From Dickeya dianthicola NCPPB 453 (GTDB lineage: Bacteria; Pseudomonadota; Gammaproteobacteria; Enterobacterales; Enterobacteriaceae): a DNA stretch of 64,000 nucleotides. Position 1 is the stretch's first letter. Each line of letters begins with the position of its first letter. Made by a program: the position numbers and the translations under genes. The stretch lies in assembly GCF_000365305.1 (NCBI RefSeq), contig NZ_CM001841.1, positions 985,653 to 1,049,652 on the forward strand, in the 5' to 3' direction. The notes beneath the pieces were generated by a model that was given only the letters and a program-made list of their open reading frames with translations, ran no database searches and was not told the origin of the DNA. This document shows, piece after piece, positions 1 through 10,745 of this stretch.

Positions 1-1575
1 GTGATCGCCGCCGCGCCCCTTGGCAATGTCGTGGAACAACGCCGCCAGCAGCAGCAATTCCGGCTGCGGCAGCCGTGGATACAGTTCCACGCACAGCGGA
101 TGCGATGCGCGGGTGGCTTCTTCGGTAAAACTTTCCAGTTTCAGCAGCACCCGGATGGTGTGTTCATCGACGGTATAGGCGTGAAACAGGTCAAACTGCA
201 TCTGCCCGACGATGTTGCCCCACAATGGCATGTAGGCCCACAGCACGCTGTGGGTGTGCATCGGCAGCAACGCCCGGCTGACGGCGCGCGGATGGCGCAA
301 AATATTCATGAACAGGTTGCGCGCTTCCGGGATGGTACACAGCGGCTGGGCCAGGTGCCGGCGCGCATGGCGCAGGTGCCGCAGCGTGGTTGAGTAGATG
401 CCGGTGATTTCCTGATTGCGCACCATCAGGTAGAACATGCGGATGATGGCTTCGGGTTTGTGCTCGAACAGGGTTTCGTCGCGCAGGTCGATAAGCTGGC
501 CGCGCAACTGGAACTCGTCATCCAGCGGACGGGGCTTCTCGCTGGTATCCAGCGCCAGAATGGCTTCGTCAAACAGTTGCAGCAGCATCTGATTGAGTTC
601 GCCCACCCGACGCGTCATGCGATAGAAGTCTTTCATCATGTGTTCTACCGGCGCGTTGCCTTCGCCCTGATACTGCAACAGTTGCGCCACATTGAGCTGG
701 CGGTCGAACAACAGCCGGTTATCGTAACGGGGTAGGATCGAATGCAGAGCGAAGCGAATGCGCCACAGAAAACTCTGGCACTCGTTCAGCTCGTTGCGTT
801 CGGCTTCGGTCAGAAAACCGAACCCTACCATTTCGTTGAGCGAGGTGGCGCCAAAGTGACGGCGGGCGACCCACAGCAGGGTGTGGATATCCCGCAGCCC
901 GCCGGGGCTGCTTTTGATATCCGGCTCTAAGTTGTAACTGGTGCTGTGGTAGCGCTGGTGGCGTTCCCGCTGCTCGGCGATCTTGGCGGGGAAAAAGGTT
1001 TCCGATGGCCAGAACGCATCGCTGAAAATGTGTTTTTGCAGCATCAAGAACAACGCGACGTCTCCGCAAATCATGCGGGATTCGATCAGGTTGGTGGCGA
1101 CGGAAATATCCGCTCGGCCTTCTTCCAGGCATTCGTCCAGCGTGCGCACGCTGTGGCCGACTTCCAGCCGCAGATCCCACAGCAACGTGATAAAGGTGCC
1201 GATGGCCTGCGACTGGGCGTCCGTTAGCTTGTGCTGGCTCAGGACCAGCAGGTCAATGTCCGACAGCGGGTGTAATTCTCCGCGTCCGTAGCCGCCTACC
1301 GCCACCAGCGCGGTTTGCGGCGTGCTCTCAAAACCGTAAAAGCGCCATAGCCGTTGCATCAGGTGATCGATAAACAGCGTGCGGGCATCGATCAACGCTT
1401 CCGCGCTGACGCCGGCTTTGAATTCCTCCGCCAGCCAGCTCTGGAACTGTTCCAGATGGGTTTTCAGCGTCTGGCATTTCAGCATGTCGTCCGTGAAGGT
1501 GAGGGGAGAAGCCGGTGCCGGATGAACCGTGGTGGTGGAACCGGGAATATCGTGCGGAAGGTCTCTGTCGATCAT
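1..1575 (-). CDS. glnD: GlnD, bifunctional uridylyltransferase/uridylyl-removing enzyme (N-terminal part)
   Basis: Cytoplasmic nitrogen sensor that uridylylates PII proteins (GlnB/GlnK) when glutamine is low and removes UMP when it is high. Reading leftwards from the ATG at 1575 the frame stays open for 525 codons to the window edge, so the C-terminal part (rest of the HD domain and the ACT domains) lies outside. The nucleotidyltransferase signature [17 protein letters not shown] is visible around residues 85-101, and the last residues seen ([13 protein letters not shown]) are the HD-domain metal site of the uridylyl-removing activity. It is convergent with nothing in the window and shares its strand with map, which lies upstream. 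Identity is secure; only the extent is limited by the window. Confidence 0.96.
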   Translation of the reverse strand, partial: MIDRDLPHDIPGSTTTVHPAPASPLTFTDDMLKCQTLKTHLEQFQSWLAEEFKAGVSAEALIDARTLFIDHLMQRLWRFYGFESTPQTALVAVGGYGRGELHPLSDIDLLVLSQHKLTDAQSQAIGTFITLLWDLRLEVGHSVRTLDECLEEGRADISVATNLIESRMICGDVALFLMLQKHIFSDAFWPSETFFPAKIAEQRERHQRYHSTSYNLEPDIKSSPGGLRDIHTLLWVARRHFGATSLNEMVGFGFLTEAERNELNECQSFLWRIRFALHSILPRYDNRLLFDRQLNVAQLLQYQGEGNAPVEHMMKDFYRMTRRVGELNQMLLQLFDEAILALDTSEKPRPLDDEFQLRGQLIDLRDETLFEHKPEAIIRMFYLMVRNQEITGIYSTTLRHLRHARRHLAQPLCTIPEARNLFMNILRHPRAVSRALLPMHTHSVLWAYMPLWGNIVGQMQFDLFHAYTVDEHTIRVLLKLESFTEEATRASHPLCVELYPRLPQPELLLLAALFHDIAKGRGGDH

Positions 1576-1592
1576 GTTGCGCCACCATAAAC

Positions 1593-1619
1593 ATAAAAAA
1601 GCCGGCATCAGCCGGCTTA
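1593..1619 (-). terminator. Rho-independent terminator downstream of map
   Basis: The perfect inverted repeat GCCGGC-TGAT-GCCGGC (plus-strand arms 1601-1606 and 1611-1616) is followed on the minus strand by a run of six T. It lies directly after the map stop codon and just before the glnD start, so it ends map transcripts. Confidence 0.85.
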
Positions 1620-1626
1620 TGCTCAA

Positions 1627-2421
1627 TTATTCCTGATGCGTGATGATGTTGGGGATAGTGTCATCCTTACGCAACGTCATTATTTCGCAGCCGTTTTCAG
1701 TCACCACAATAGTATGCTCGTATTGTGCCGACAAGCTGCGATCCTTGGTTTTTACCGTCCAGCCGTCTTTCATGGTGCGGATGCGGTAATCGCCGGCGTT
1801 GACCATCGGTTCCACGGTAAACGCCATGCCCGGCTGCAACACCACGCCGCCGTCGTCGGCGTCATAGTGCAGCACCTGCGGTTCTTCATGGAAACCGCGG
1901 CCGATGCCATGACCGCAGTACTCGCGTACCACGGAGAAATCCTGCGCTTCCACGTATTTCTGGATTTCGCGACCCAGCGTGCGCAACCGAATACCCGGCT
2001 TGATCATCCGCAGCGCCAGATACAGGCTTTCCTGAGTCACCTTGCACAGGCGTTCCCCCTGAATGGTCGGTTTGCCGACAATAAACATTTTGGAGGTGTC
2101 GCCGTGAAAATCGTCTTTGATCACCGTGACATCGATGTTGACGATATCGCCGTCTTTGAGGATTTTGTCATCGCTCGGAATACCGTGACACACCACTTCG
2201 TTGACGGAAATGCAGACGGATTTGGGGAAACCATGATAACCGAGGCTGGCTGAAATTGCGTTTTGCTTATTGGTGATGTGGTCATGACAGAGGCGATCCA
2301 ACTCGCCGGTACTCACGCCGGGCACCACGTACGGCTCGATGATTTCCAGTACTTCCGCCGCCAGACGACCGGCCACACGCATTTTTTCGATATCTTCAGA
2401 GGTCTTGATTGAGATTGCCAT
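1627..2421 (-). CDS. map: Methionine aminopeptidase, type I
   Basis: Removes the initiator methionine from nascent proteins. At 264 residues it has the usual length of the enterobacterial enzyme and starts MAISIKTSEDIEKMRVAGRL. The pita-bread fold metal ligands are recognisable: the His of YHGFPKSVC, the Asp pair of NIDVTVIKDDFHGDTS, the His of GHGIGRGFHEEP, and the Glu residues of FTVEPM and QYEHTIVVT. It is divergent from rpsB, as in E. coli, and followed by a strong terminator. Confidence 0.97.
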   Translation of the reverse strand: MAISIKTSEDIEKMRVAGRLAAEVLEIIEPYVVPGVSTGELDRLCHDHITNKQNAISASLGYHGFPKSVCISVNEVVCHGIPSDDKILKDGDIVNIDVTVIKDDFHGDTSKMFIVGKPTIQGERLCKVTQESLYLALRMIKPGIRLRTLGREIQKYVEAQDFSVVREYCGHGIGRGFHEEPQVLHYDADDGGVVLQPGMAFTVEPMVNAGDYRIRTMKDGWTVKTKDRSLSAQYEHTIVVTENGCEIMTLRKDDTIPNIITHQE

Positions 2422-2575
2422 TGAATTCAGTCCGCAGGTATCGCCGTTTCCGGCGAAATGAGGGTCAGTAAATAGTGATTAATGGTATCAGCCCTGCCTA
2501 ACGCTGCCAAATCATCATTCCGTCACGGGGCTGTCATTTCAGACTCGAGGGCGTTACGGTAGAATGCAACAAAAG

Positions 2576-2615
2576 TTGGTGTCCAGGGGCGGTTTATGGT
2601 ATAAAGCGCGCCGGT
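2576..2615 (+). promoter_or_regulatory. Probable rpsB promoter with GC-rich discriminator
   Basis: A TATAAA box at 2600-2605 is preceded by TTGGTG at 2576-2581 (18-bp spacer). It is followed directly by GCGCGCCGG, the type of GC-rich discriminator found at stringently controlled ribosomal promoters. The position upstream of the rpsB leader fits. This is inference from motif and position. Confidence 0.55.
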
Positions 2616-2649
2616 GTTCCGGCTGGGATTTCAGATGACTGAGTTCCTG

Positions 2650-3514
<865 letters not shown>

Positions 3515-3565
3515 TAAGGCCAGCTCTGTTGAGCCCTTATTAACCAGGTATTGACATATGTTGGT

Positions 3566-3596
3566 TAGGGGGCCTTGTCAGGCCCCCTTTTTACTT
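3566..3596 (+). terminator. Terminator/attenuator between rpsB and tsf
   Basis: The perfect 7-bp stem GGGGGCC/GGCCCCC (3568-3574, 3581-3587) with loop TTGTCA is followed by TTTTTACTT. Because tsf follows at once without a clear promoter, it probably lets part of the transcripts through. Confidence 0.85.
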
Positions 3597-3639
3597 ATCT
3601 CTTACTTATCTCCCCCACGAGATAACCGAGGAAAAGATA

Positions 3640-4497
3640 ATGGCTGAAATTACCGCTGCCCTGGTAAAAGAACTGCGCGAACGTACCGGCGCAGGCATGA
3701 TGGAATGTAAAAAAGCTCTGGTCGAAGCCAATGGCGACATCGAGCTGGCAATCGACAACATGCGTAAATCCGGCCAGGCTAAAGCTGCGAAAAAAGCAGG
3801 TCGCGTTGCTGCTGAAGGCGTGATCCTGACCAAAATTGCCGCTGACGGCAAATACGGCGTCATCGTTGAACTGAACTGCGAAACTGACTTCGTAGCAAAA
3901 GATGCCGGCTTTAAAGCGTTTGGCGAAGACGTTGTCGCCGCCGCGCTGAACGACCGCATCACTGATGTTGAAGTTCTGAAAGCGAAATTCGAAGAACAGC
4001 GTACTGCGCTGGTAGCGAAAATCGGTGAAAACATCAACATCCGTCGTATCGCTATTCAGACTGGCGACGCGCTGGGTTTCTACATGCACGGCGCCCGTAT
4101 CGGCGTTATGGTTGCTGCTGTCGCTGCTGACGAAGAGCTGATCAAGCACATCGCCATGCACATCGCCGCCAGCAAACCGGAATACGTCAACGCTGAAGAC
4201 GTACCGGCTGACGTGGTTGCCCGCGAGCATCAGATCCAGCTGGACATCGCCATGCAGTCCGGCAAGCCGCGCGAAATCGCTGAAAAAATGGTTGAAGGCC
4301 GTATGCGCAAGTTTACCGGCGAGATCTCTCTGACCGGCCAGAACTTCGTAATGGACCCGAACAAAACCGTGGGCCAGTTGCTGAAAGAGCACAATGCCTC
4401 CGTGAGCAGCTTCATCCGCTACGAAGTGGGTGAAGGCATTGAGAAAGCTGAAGTTGACTTCGCTGCTGAAGTTGCAGCAATGAGCAAGCAGTCTTAA
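3640..4497 (+). CDS. tsf: Elongation factor Ts
   Basis: Guanine-nucleotide exchange factor for EF-Tu. At 285 residues it is close to the 283 of E. coli. The N-terminal UBA-like helix region ([20 protein letters not shown]) and the TDFVAKD core signature that contacts EF-Tu are present. It follows rpsB after 125 bases that contain an attenuator, with the ribosome-binding site GAGGAAAAG before the ATG. Confidence 0.98.
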   Translation: MAEITAALVKELRERTGAGMMECKKALVEANGDIELAIDNMRKSGQAKAAKKAGRVAAEGVILTKIAADGKYGVIVELNCETDFVAKDAGFKAFGEDVVAAALNDRITDVEVLKAKFEEQRTALVAKIGENINIRRIAIQTGDALGFYMHGARIGVMVAAVAADEELIKHIAMHIAASKPEYVNAEDVPADVVAREHQIQLDIAMQSGKPREIAEKMVEGRMRKFTGEISLTGQNFVMDPNKTVGQLLKEHNASVSSFIRYEVGEGIEKAEVDFAAEVAAMSKQS

Positions 4498-4502
4498 TAA
4501 AA

Positions 4503-4533
4503 AAGGAGCCGCCAGTTGGCGGTTCCTTTTTAT
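4503..4533 (+). terminator. Rho-independent terminator after tsf
   Basis: The 9-bp stem GGAGCCGCC/GGCGGTTCC (with G-U pairs; 4505-4513, 4518-4526) has a 4-base loop and a TTTTTA tail directly after the double stop of tsf. Confidence 0.85.
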
Positions 4534-4539
4534 CCAGCC

Positions 4540-4603
4540 AAGCTATTCGCGATACAAGCTATTCGTGATACAAGCAATTCGTGATACAAGCAATTTCATG
4601 GCA
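4540..4603. repeat. 16-bp tandem repeat, about 3.5 copies
   Basis: The unit AAGCTATTCGTGATAC recurs at 4540, 4556 and 4572 with one or two changes per copy and decays in a partial copy from 4588. It lies between the tsf terminator and pyrH. It has no coding role that I can see. Confidence 0.85.
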
Positions 4604-4684
4604 TCTGGTAACCCCATCTGCGGTGCGCCAGGTGCGGCAGTAATAACCCCCAATACGATGACAGCCTGTTAGGACAAGAACACC

Positions 4685-5416
4685 ATGGCAACCAACGCAA
4701 AACCTGTATATCAACGTATCCTGCTGAAGCTGAGTGGCGAAGCGCTGCAGGGAACCGAAGGTTTCGGTATCGATGCGAGTATCCTCGATCGTATGGCCCA
4801 GGAAGTGAAAGAACTGGTTGAGCTGGGCATTCAGGTCGGTGTGGTGATTGGCGGCGGTAACCTGTTCCGCGGCGCCGGTCTGGCCAAAGCAGGCATGAAC
4901 CGTGTGGTGGGTGATCATATGGGGATGTTGGCTACCGTCATGAACGGTCTGGCGATGCGTGATTCGTTGCATCGTGCTTATGTCAACGCCCGCCTGATGT
5001 CGGCCATTCCGCTCAATGGCGTGTGCGATAACTACAGCTGGGCTGAAGCCATCAGCCTGCTGCGTAACAACCGCGTGGTGATTTTCTCCGCCGGTACCGG
5101 CAACCCCTTCTTCACCACCGACTCCGCTGCTTGCCTGCGTGGGATTGAAATCGAGGCTGATGTGGTGTTGAAAGCGACCAAAGTGGACGGCGTATTTTCG
5201 GCTGACCCGGTTAAGGATCCCAACGCGACGCTCTATGAATCGCTGAGCTATCAGGAAGTGCTGGAGCGCGAACTCAAAGTGATGGATCTGGCGGCCTTTA
5301 CGCTGGCGCGTGACCACAATCTGCCGATCCGGGTGTTCAATATGAATAAGCCGGGGGCGCTGCGTCGCGTCGTCATGGGCGAAAAAGAAGGGACGTTGAT
5401 CAGCAATAACGGCTGA
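4685..5416 (+). CDS. pyrH: UMP kinase
   Basis: Phosphorylates UMP to UDP in pyrimidine nucleotide synthesis; bacterial hexameric amino-acid-kinase fold enzyme. At 243 residues it is two longer than E. coli. Visible motifs are LLKLSGEAL (phosphate binding), [11 protein letters not shown], and [13 protein letters not shown] with [12 protein letters not shown] (UMP and ATP sites). It stands alone between the tsf terminator and frr. Confidence 0.98.
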   Translation: MATNAKPVYQRILLKLSGEALQGTEGFGIDASILDRMAQEVKELVELGIQVGVVIGGGNLFRGAGLAKAGMNRVVGDHMGMLATVMNGLAMRDSLHRAYVNARLMSAIPLNGVCDNYSWAEAISLLRNNRVVIFSAGTGNPFFTTDSAACLRGIEIEADVVLKATKVDGVFSADPVKDPNATLYESLSYQEVLERELKVMDLAAFTLARDHNLPIRVFNMNKPGALRRVVMGEKEGTLISNNG

Positions 5417-5557
5417 CGTCTAATTTAAGGTAATATCTTGTTTTGGTGACACAAGATTGCGCCTATATTGCCAGCCTGCTGCTGGCAATCGATGATTCGC
5501 TGGGTCATGCAAGCCGCGCGTGACCTGACTGGCAACCAGTTTTCAAGGGTTCACAAC

Positions 5558-6115
5558 GTGATTAATGAAATCAGAAAAGACGCTGAAACGCGCATGGACA
5601 AATGCGTAGAAGCTTTCAAGAACCAGATCAGCAAAGTGCGTACTGGCCGCGCGTCCCCCAGTCTTCTGGACGGCATTCATGTGGAATATTACGGTAGCGC
5701 AACCCCGCTACGCCAGTTAGCCAATATCGTGGTGGAAGACACGCGTACGCTGGCTGTCACCGTATTTGACCGGACGTTGGGCCCGGCGGTGGAAAAAGCC
5801 ATCATGGCATCCGATCTGGGGCTCAACCCGATGTCTGCCGGCACGGTTATCCGTGTTCCGCTGCCGCCGCTGACGGAAGAACGCCGTAAAGACCTGATCA
5901 AGGTGGTGCGCGGTGAAGCTGAACAGAGCCGTGTGGCGGTACGTAACGTTCGTCGTGATGCTAACGACAAACTGAAGGCGCAACTGAAAGATAAGACCAT
6001 CAGCGAAGATGATGAGCGCCGTTCTCAGGACGACGTCCAGAAACTCACCGACAGCTTTATCAAGAAGATCGATGCCGTTCTGGCCGAGAAAGAAAAAGAA
6101 CTGATGGATTTCTGA
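5558..6115 (+). CDS. frr: Ribosome recycling factor
   Basis: Splits post-termination ribosomes together with EF-G. The frame is open further upstream, but homology with RRF begins at the GTG at 5558 ([20 protein letters not shown]), which gives 185 residues, exactly the E. coli length. The three-helix bundle signatures [13 protein letters not shown] and RRDANDKLK are present. The GTG start has only a weak ribosome-binding site (AAGGGTT). Confidence 0.96.
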   Translation: MINEIRKDAETRMDKCVEAFKNQISKVRTGRASPSLLDGIHVEYYGSATPLRQLANIVVEDTRTLAVTVFDRTLGPAVEKAIMASDLGLNPMSAGTVIRVPLPPLTEERRKDLIKVVRGEAEQSRVAVRNVRRDANDKLKAQLKDKTISEDDERRSQDDVQKLTDSFIKKIDAVLAEKEKELMDF

Positions 6116-6189
6116 TCCGTCAATCAGGCACAGCGCCGCGGCAGGTGCAGGGTCAGGCCCGCGCCTCCAGCGGCGTTTTGTTTTTCAGC

Positions 6190-6217
6190 TTTTGGATGCG
6201 GGATTTTGGATGCGGGA
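6190..6217. repeat. 14-bp perfect tandem duplication
   Basis: TTTTGGATGCGGGA occurs twice head to tail in the frr-dxr spacer. It resembles the other short tandem repeats of this window. Confidence 0.85.
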
Positions 6218-6328
6218 TGTTTTGCGTAACGCCGCGCATTTTCACACCAGCCCTATCGACAGGCCGGTGCTGACGTTACAGACTGGCACCACGCCTGTTA
6301 TCAAACCCAGCTTTATCAGGTCATATTC

Positions 6329-7522
6329 ATGAAGCAACTGACAATCCTCGGTTCCACCGGTTCTATTGGCGTCAGTTCCCTGGCCGTGGTCAGGGCCAAT
6401 CCAGACCAATTTTCGATAACGGCACTGGTTGCCGGACGCAATGTTTCTCTGATGGCAGAGCAGTGCCTGGAGTTTTGCCCGGCATACGCCTCAATGGCAG
6501 ACGAAAACGCGGCGCGCGAACTGCGTATCCGGTTAAGCGAAGCCGGCAGTCGGACAACCGTGCTGTCAGGCGAGAAGGCTGCCTGTGAGCTGGCGGCGCT
6601 GGATGAGGTCGATCAGGTAATGGCGGCGATTGTTGGCGCAGCCGGTTTGTTGCCGGCACTGTCGGCGATTCGTGCCGGCAAGCAGGTGCTGCTGGCCAAT
6701 AAAGAATCTCTGGTGACCTGTGGCCGTCTGTTTATGGACGAGGTTTCGAAGAACGGCGCGCAACTGTTGCCGGTCGATAGTGAACACAGCGCCATTTTTC
6801 AGAGTTTACCTGAGCCAATCCAACGGCAACTGGGATATGCTTCCCTCAAGCAATACGGGGTTGAGCGGGTGGTGCTGACCGGTTCTGGTGGGCCATTCCG
6901 TGAGATTCCGTTTGCCGCATTGGAGTGTGTCACCCCTGAGCAGGCGTGCGCCCATCCAAACTGGTCTATGGGGCGAAAAATTTCGGTGGATTCCGCCACC
7001 ATGATGAATAAGGGACTGGAATATATCGAGGCACGCTGGTTGTTTAACGCCTCGGAAGCACAGATGGAAGTGGTAATCCATCCTCAATCAGTCATCCATT
7101 CTATGGTGCGTTACCGGGATGGAAGTGTGTTGGCGCAGTTGGGAACGCCCGATATGCGGACCCCGATAGCCTATGCGATGGCCTATCCCGAGCGCGTTTT
7201 TTCCGGTGCGCCGGCGCTTGATTTTTGCCAGTTAGGGGCTTTGACCTTCTCTGCGCCGGATTTCCAGCGCTACCCTTGCCTGCGTTTGGCTATTGATGCA
7301 TGCAATCAAGGGCAGGCTGCTACGACGGCGCTCAATGCGGCAAATGAAATTGCGGTTGCGGCATTTTTACAATCCGGTATCCGTTTTACCGATATCGCCG
7401 CAGTCAATCAGAGCGTGATGGAACAGTTGACATTACCTGAGCCGCAAAGCGTTGATGATGTATTGTCTATCGATATCTGGGCAAGACAAGCCGCAGAAAA
7501 TGTATTGCGGCGTTATCAGTAA
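6329..7522 (+). CDS. dxr: 1-deoxy-D-xylulose 5-phosphate reductoisomerase
   Basis: Second step of the MEP pathway: converts DXP to MEP with NADPH. It has 397 residues against 398 in E. coli. The N-terminal NADPH fold is [10 protein letters not shown] (residues 8-17). The metal and substrate region [12 protein letters not shown] and the flexible-loop serine region GSGGPFRE, followed by [23 protein letters not shown], are intact. It heads the run that continues with ispU after a terminator. Confidence 0.98.
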   Translation: MKQLTILGSTGSIGVSSLAVVRANPDQFSITALVAGRNVSLMAEQCLEFCPAYASMADENAARELRIRLSEAGSRTTVLSGEKAACELAALDEVDQVMAAIVGAAGLLPALSAIRAGKQVLLANKESLVTCGRLFMDEVSKNGAQLLPVDSEHSAIFQSLPEPIQRQLGYASLKQYGVERVVLTGSGGPFREIPFAALECVTPEQACAHPNWSMGRKISVDSATMMNKGLEYIEARWLFNASEAQMEVVIHPQSVIHSMVRYRDGSVLAQLGTPDMRTPIAYAMAYPERVFSGAPALDFCQLGALTFSAPDFQRYPCLRLAIDACNQGQAATTALNAANEIAVAAFLQSGIRFTDIAAVNQSVMEQLTLPEPQSVDDVLSIDIWARQAAENVLRRYQ

Positions 7523-7613
7523 CCTTACGCTGGTGTGTTTGTTCACATGCGCCTGAAATGGTATAGTCTGCGCCGCTTGATGCAGGTGGTTATTAATAAA
7601 AGCCACGGTGATG

Positions 7614-7642
7614 GAAGGCTGTGTGTTCACAGCTTTTTTTTA
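7614..7642 (+). terminator. Terminator after dxr
   Basis: Stem GCTGTG/CACAGC (7618-7623, 7628-7633), loop TGTT, tail of eight T. It separates dxr from ispU. Confidence 0.85.
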
Positions 7643-7705
7643 TGCTGTCAGGTTTGGCTACGACTGGAATAATCATTTTCTTGCTCGAGGAAATCAATAC
7701 ACGCT

Positions 7706-8467
7706 ATGCCCTCCGAAAACCAACACGGTAGTCAGAAATTGTTACCTAACGGCCCGCGCCATGTAGCGATCATCATGGATGGCAATGGCCGCTGGGCTAA
7801 ACAGAGGGGAAAGCTGCGGATCTTCGGTCATCAGGCGGGAGTGAAGTCAGTACGCCGTGCGATCAGTTATGCGGTTGGACAGAACCTTGAAGCCTTGACG
7901 TTATACGCGTTTAGTAGCGAAAACTGGAACCGTCCTGCGCAGGAAGTCTCTGCGCTGATGGAGTTGTTTGTGCGCGTGCTGGATAGCGAGGTCAAGAACC
8001 TGCACAAGCACAATGTCCGTCTAAGAGTCATTGGTGATATCAGTCGCTTCAGCAGTCGATTACAGGGACTTATTCGCCGCTCGGAGGCCGTGACGGAAAA
8101 TAATACTGGTCTCACTCTGAATATTGCCGCGAATTATGGCGGGCGTTGGGATATTATCCACGGGGTCAGAAAAATCGCCGAACAGGTTCAGGAAGGGTTG
8201 CTGCGTCCTGATACCATTGACGAGTCGACTCTGAGTCGTTACATGTGCTTGAACGATTTGGCTCCGGTTGATCTGCTAATAAGAACCAGTGGAGAACATC
8301 GCATCAGCAATTTCCTGCTGTGGCAGATTGCGTATGCAGAACTCTATTTTACCGATGTTCTCTGGCCGGATTTTGACGAACAAACCTTTGAAGGTGCCAT
8401 TCATGCCTTTGCTCAACGTGAGCGTCGCTTTGGGGGAACCACGCCTGACGATGCGGGTGCATCGTAG
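7706..8467 (+). CDS. ispU: Undecaprenyl diphosphate synthase
   Basis: cis-Prenyltransferase that makes the C55 lipid carrier for peptidoglycan and O-antigen. It has 253 residues. The catalytic Asp lies in [14 protein letters not shown], and the C-terminal substrate-binding signature [18 protein letters not shown] carries Ser where E. coli has Gly. It is followed after 9 bases by cdsA, so the two are probably co-transcribed. Confidence 0.97.
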   Translation: MPSENQHGSQKLLPNGPRHVAIIMDGNGRWAKQRGKLRIFGHQAGVKSVRRAISYAVGQNLEALTLYAFSSENWNRPAQEVSALMELFVRVLDSEVKNLHKHNVRLRVIGDISRFSSRLQGLIRRSEAVTENNTGLTLNIAANYGGRWDIIHGVRKIAEQVQEGLLRPDTIDESTLSRYMCLNDLAPVDLLIRTSGEHRISNFLLWQIAYAELYFTDVLWPDFDEQTFEGAIHAFAQRERRFGGTTPDDAGAS

Positions 8468-8476
8468 GGGGTATTT

Positions 8477-9334
8477 TTGCTGAAGTATCGCCTGATTACT
8501 GCGCTGGTTCTTATCCCTTTGGTTATTGCGGCGCTTTTTTTCCTGCCGCCATTGGTTTTCTCTCTGGTGACGCTGGCTGTCTGTATGCTGGCCGCCTGGG
8601 AGTGGGGTCAACTGGCTGGCCTGGTTTCTTACACACAGCGAATCTGGCTTTCCATCGCCTGCGGCTTCGTACTGGCATCGATGTTATTGGCTTTGCCTGA
8701 TTATCACTATTCCGTTGCGCTTGCACCGGTTTGTCTTTCGCTATGGCTCTCCCTTGTCTGGTGGGGCGTGGCGTTGCTGATGGTGTTATTTTACCCGTCT
8801 TCCGCTGCGGTATGGCGTCATTCCCGCGTACTGCGTCTGTGTTTTGGCCTATTGACCATTGTGCCTTTTTTCTGGGGTATGGTGGCGTTGCGTCAGTTCG
8901 AATATGAAACCAATCCTTTTAGCGGCGCCTGGTGGTTGCTGTACGTGATGGTGCTGGTGTGGGGCGCTGACAGTGGGGCTTATCTGTTTGGCAAGCTATT
9001 TGGCCGACATAAGCTGGCGCCGAAAGTCTCGCCGGGAAAAACCTGGGAGGGATTCATCGGCGGGCTGGCAACGTCGGCGGTGATTGCGTTACTGTTTAGC
9101 CACTATGCGCCATTGTCTATTTCTACCTTTACCTTGCTGGTTTGTTCTATCGTGGCGACGCTGGCTTCGGTACTGGGCGATCTGACTGAAAGCATGTTCA
9201 AGCGTGAGGCCGGTATCAAGGACAGCAGTCACCTGATCCCGGGTCACGGTGGAGTACTGGATCGTATTGATAGCCTGACCGCAGCCATCCCGGTTTTTGC
9301 TTGCCTGATGCTGCTGCTGTTCAAGGCCGTTTAG
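8477..9334 (+). CDS. cdsA: Phosphatidate cytidylyltransferase
   Basis: Makes CDP-diacylglycerol, the precursor of all phospholipids, in the inner membrane. It has 285 residues and about eight hydrophobic segments. The CDS signature is seen in the C-terminal third (KREAGIKDSSHLIPGHGGVLDRIDS). Translation appears to start at TTG 8477 (MLKYRLITALV), 9 bases after ispU, with AGGGGG as the ribosome-binding site. A rare start codon may lower expression. Confidence 0.97.
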   Translation: MLKYRLITALVLIPLVIAALFFLPPLVFSLVTLAVCMLAAWEWGQLAGLVSYTQRIWLSIACGFVLASMLLALPDYHYSVALAPVCLSLWLSLVWWGVALLMVLFYPSSAAVWRHSRVLRLCFGLLTIVPFFWGMVALRQFEYETNPFSGAWWLLYVMVLVWGADSGAYLFGKLFGRHKLAPKVSPGKTWEGFIGGLATSAVIALLFSHYAPLSISTFTLLVCSIVATLASVLGDLTESMFKREAGIKDSSHLIPGHGGVLDRIDSLTAAIPVFACLMLLLFKAV

Positions 9335-9355
9335 GAATACGGGTAGAATCTGTTT

Positions 9356-10711
9356 ATGCTGAATATTCTCTGGAGCCTGGCTGCATTTATCGTCGCGCTC
9401 GGTGTGCTTATCACCGTACATGAATTCGGGCATTTCTGGGTTGCCCGCCGTTGCGGCGTTCGTGTCGAACGTTTCTCCATCGGCTTCGGGAAGGCATTAT
9501 GGCGCCATCGTGATCGTCAGGGCACCGAGTATGTGATCGCGCTGATTCCTCTGGGCGGTTATGTGAAAATGCTTGATGGTCGGGTCGATGAGGTGCCGGC
9601 GGGGCTTTTGCATCAGGCATTCAATCATAAGACAGTCTGGCAGCGAGCGGCGATTGTCAGCGCCGGGCCGATCGCCAACTTCATTTTCGCCGTTATCGCC
9701 TATTGGCTGGTGTTTATCATCGGCGTGCCGGGTGTCCGCCCGGTGGTTGGCGAGGTTTTATCTGGTTCTATCGCTGCGCAGGCTCAAATTTCGCCGGGGA
9801 TGGAACTAAAGTCGATTGATGGCATCGAAACGCCTGACTGGGATAGCGCGCGTTTGGCCTTGATTGGCAAGATTGGCGATCCTGACGTGGTGATTGAAAC
9901 CGCGCTGTTGGGCGCCGCCAGGACCGAGAGTAAACGGCTTGAACTGCAAGACTGGCGTTTTGATCCGGAAAGGCAGGATCCGGCGGTATCGCTGGGGATT
10001 GTGCCCAAAGGGCCGCAGGTTGAAGCGGTACTGACGCAGGTCCAGCCGCGTTCTGCCGCTGAAAAAGCGGGTTTGCAAGTCGGGGATAGGATCGTTAAAG
10101 TCGATGGTCAATTGCTGGCTCGCTGGCAGCAATTTGTCATTGCCGTGCGTGATAACCCTGGCAAACCGATTGCGCTGGAGGTGGAAAGAGGCGGGGATTC
10201 GTTGTCCGTTGCTCTGACGCCTGACGGCAAAACGGTGGGAAGGGACCGGCTGGAAGGGTTTGCCGGTGTGGTGCCGAAAGTCACCCCTTTGCCTGATGAG
10301 TACAAAACCGTGCGCCAGTATGGGCCGTTCAGCGCCATCTATGAAGCTGGGAATAAAACCTGGCTGTTGATGAAACTGACAGTCAGTATGCTGGGTAAGC
10401 TGATTACCGGTGACGTGAAGCTGAATAATCTGAGCGGCCCGATCTCCATCGCGCAGGGAGCAGGTATGTCAGCAGACTACGGATTGGTGTATTACCTGAT
10501 GTTTTTGGCGTTGATCAGCGTCAACCTGGGGATTATCAATCTGTTCCCTCTGCCAGTACTGGATGGTGGTCATCTGCTCTTCCTGGCGATTGAAAAGCTG
10601 AAGGGTGGACCGGTTTCCGAGCGTGTGCAGGACGTTAGCTATCGCATTGGCACGGTGTTGCTGATGATGTTAATGGGACTCGCACTTTTCAATGATTTCT
10701 CCCGCCTTTAG
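9356..10711 (+). CDS. rseP: RseP, site-2 zinc metalloprotease of the sigma-E pathway
   Basis: Intramembrane protease that cuts RseA after DegS and releases sigma E; it also clears signal-peptide remnants. It has 451 residues. The zinc site HEFGH is at residues 22-26 in the first membrane segment. Two tandem PDZ domains occupy the periplasmic middle, and the third metal ligand is in [14 protein letters not shown] near the C terminus. It is followed closely by bamA, an arrangement shared with E. coli. Confidence 0.97.
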   Translation: MLNILWSLAAFIVALGVLITVHEFGHFWVARRCGVRVERFSIGFGKALWRHRDRQGTEYVIALIPLGGYVKMLDGRVDEVPAGLLHQAFNHKTVWQRAAIVSAGPIANFIFAVIAYWLVFIIGVPGVRPVVGEVLSGSIAAQAQISPGMELKSIDGIETPDWDSARLALIGKIGDPDVVIETALLGAARTESKRLELQDWRFDPERQDPAVSLGIVPKGPQVEAVLTQVQPRSAAEKAGLQVGDRIVKVDGQLLARWQQFVIAVRDNPGKPIALEVERGGDSLSVALTPDGKTVGRDRLEGFAGVVPKVTPLPDEYKTVRQYGPFSAIYEAGNKTWLLMKLTVSMLGKLITGDVKLNNLSGPISIAQGAGMSADYGLVYYLMFLALISVNLGIINLFPLPVLDGGHLLFLAIEKLKGGPVSERVQDVSYRIGTVLLMMLMGLALFNDFSRL

Positions 10712-10745
10712 GTGTGGAACAGGTTAGGAAAAACGCATAACAACG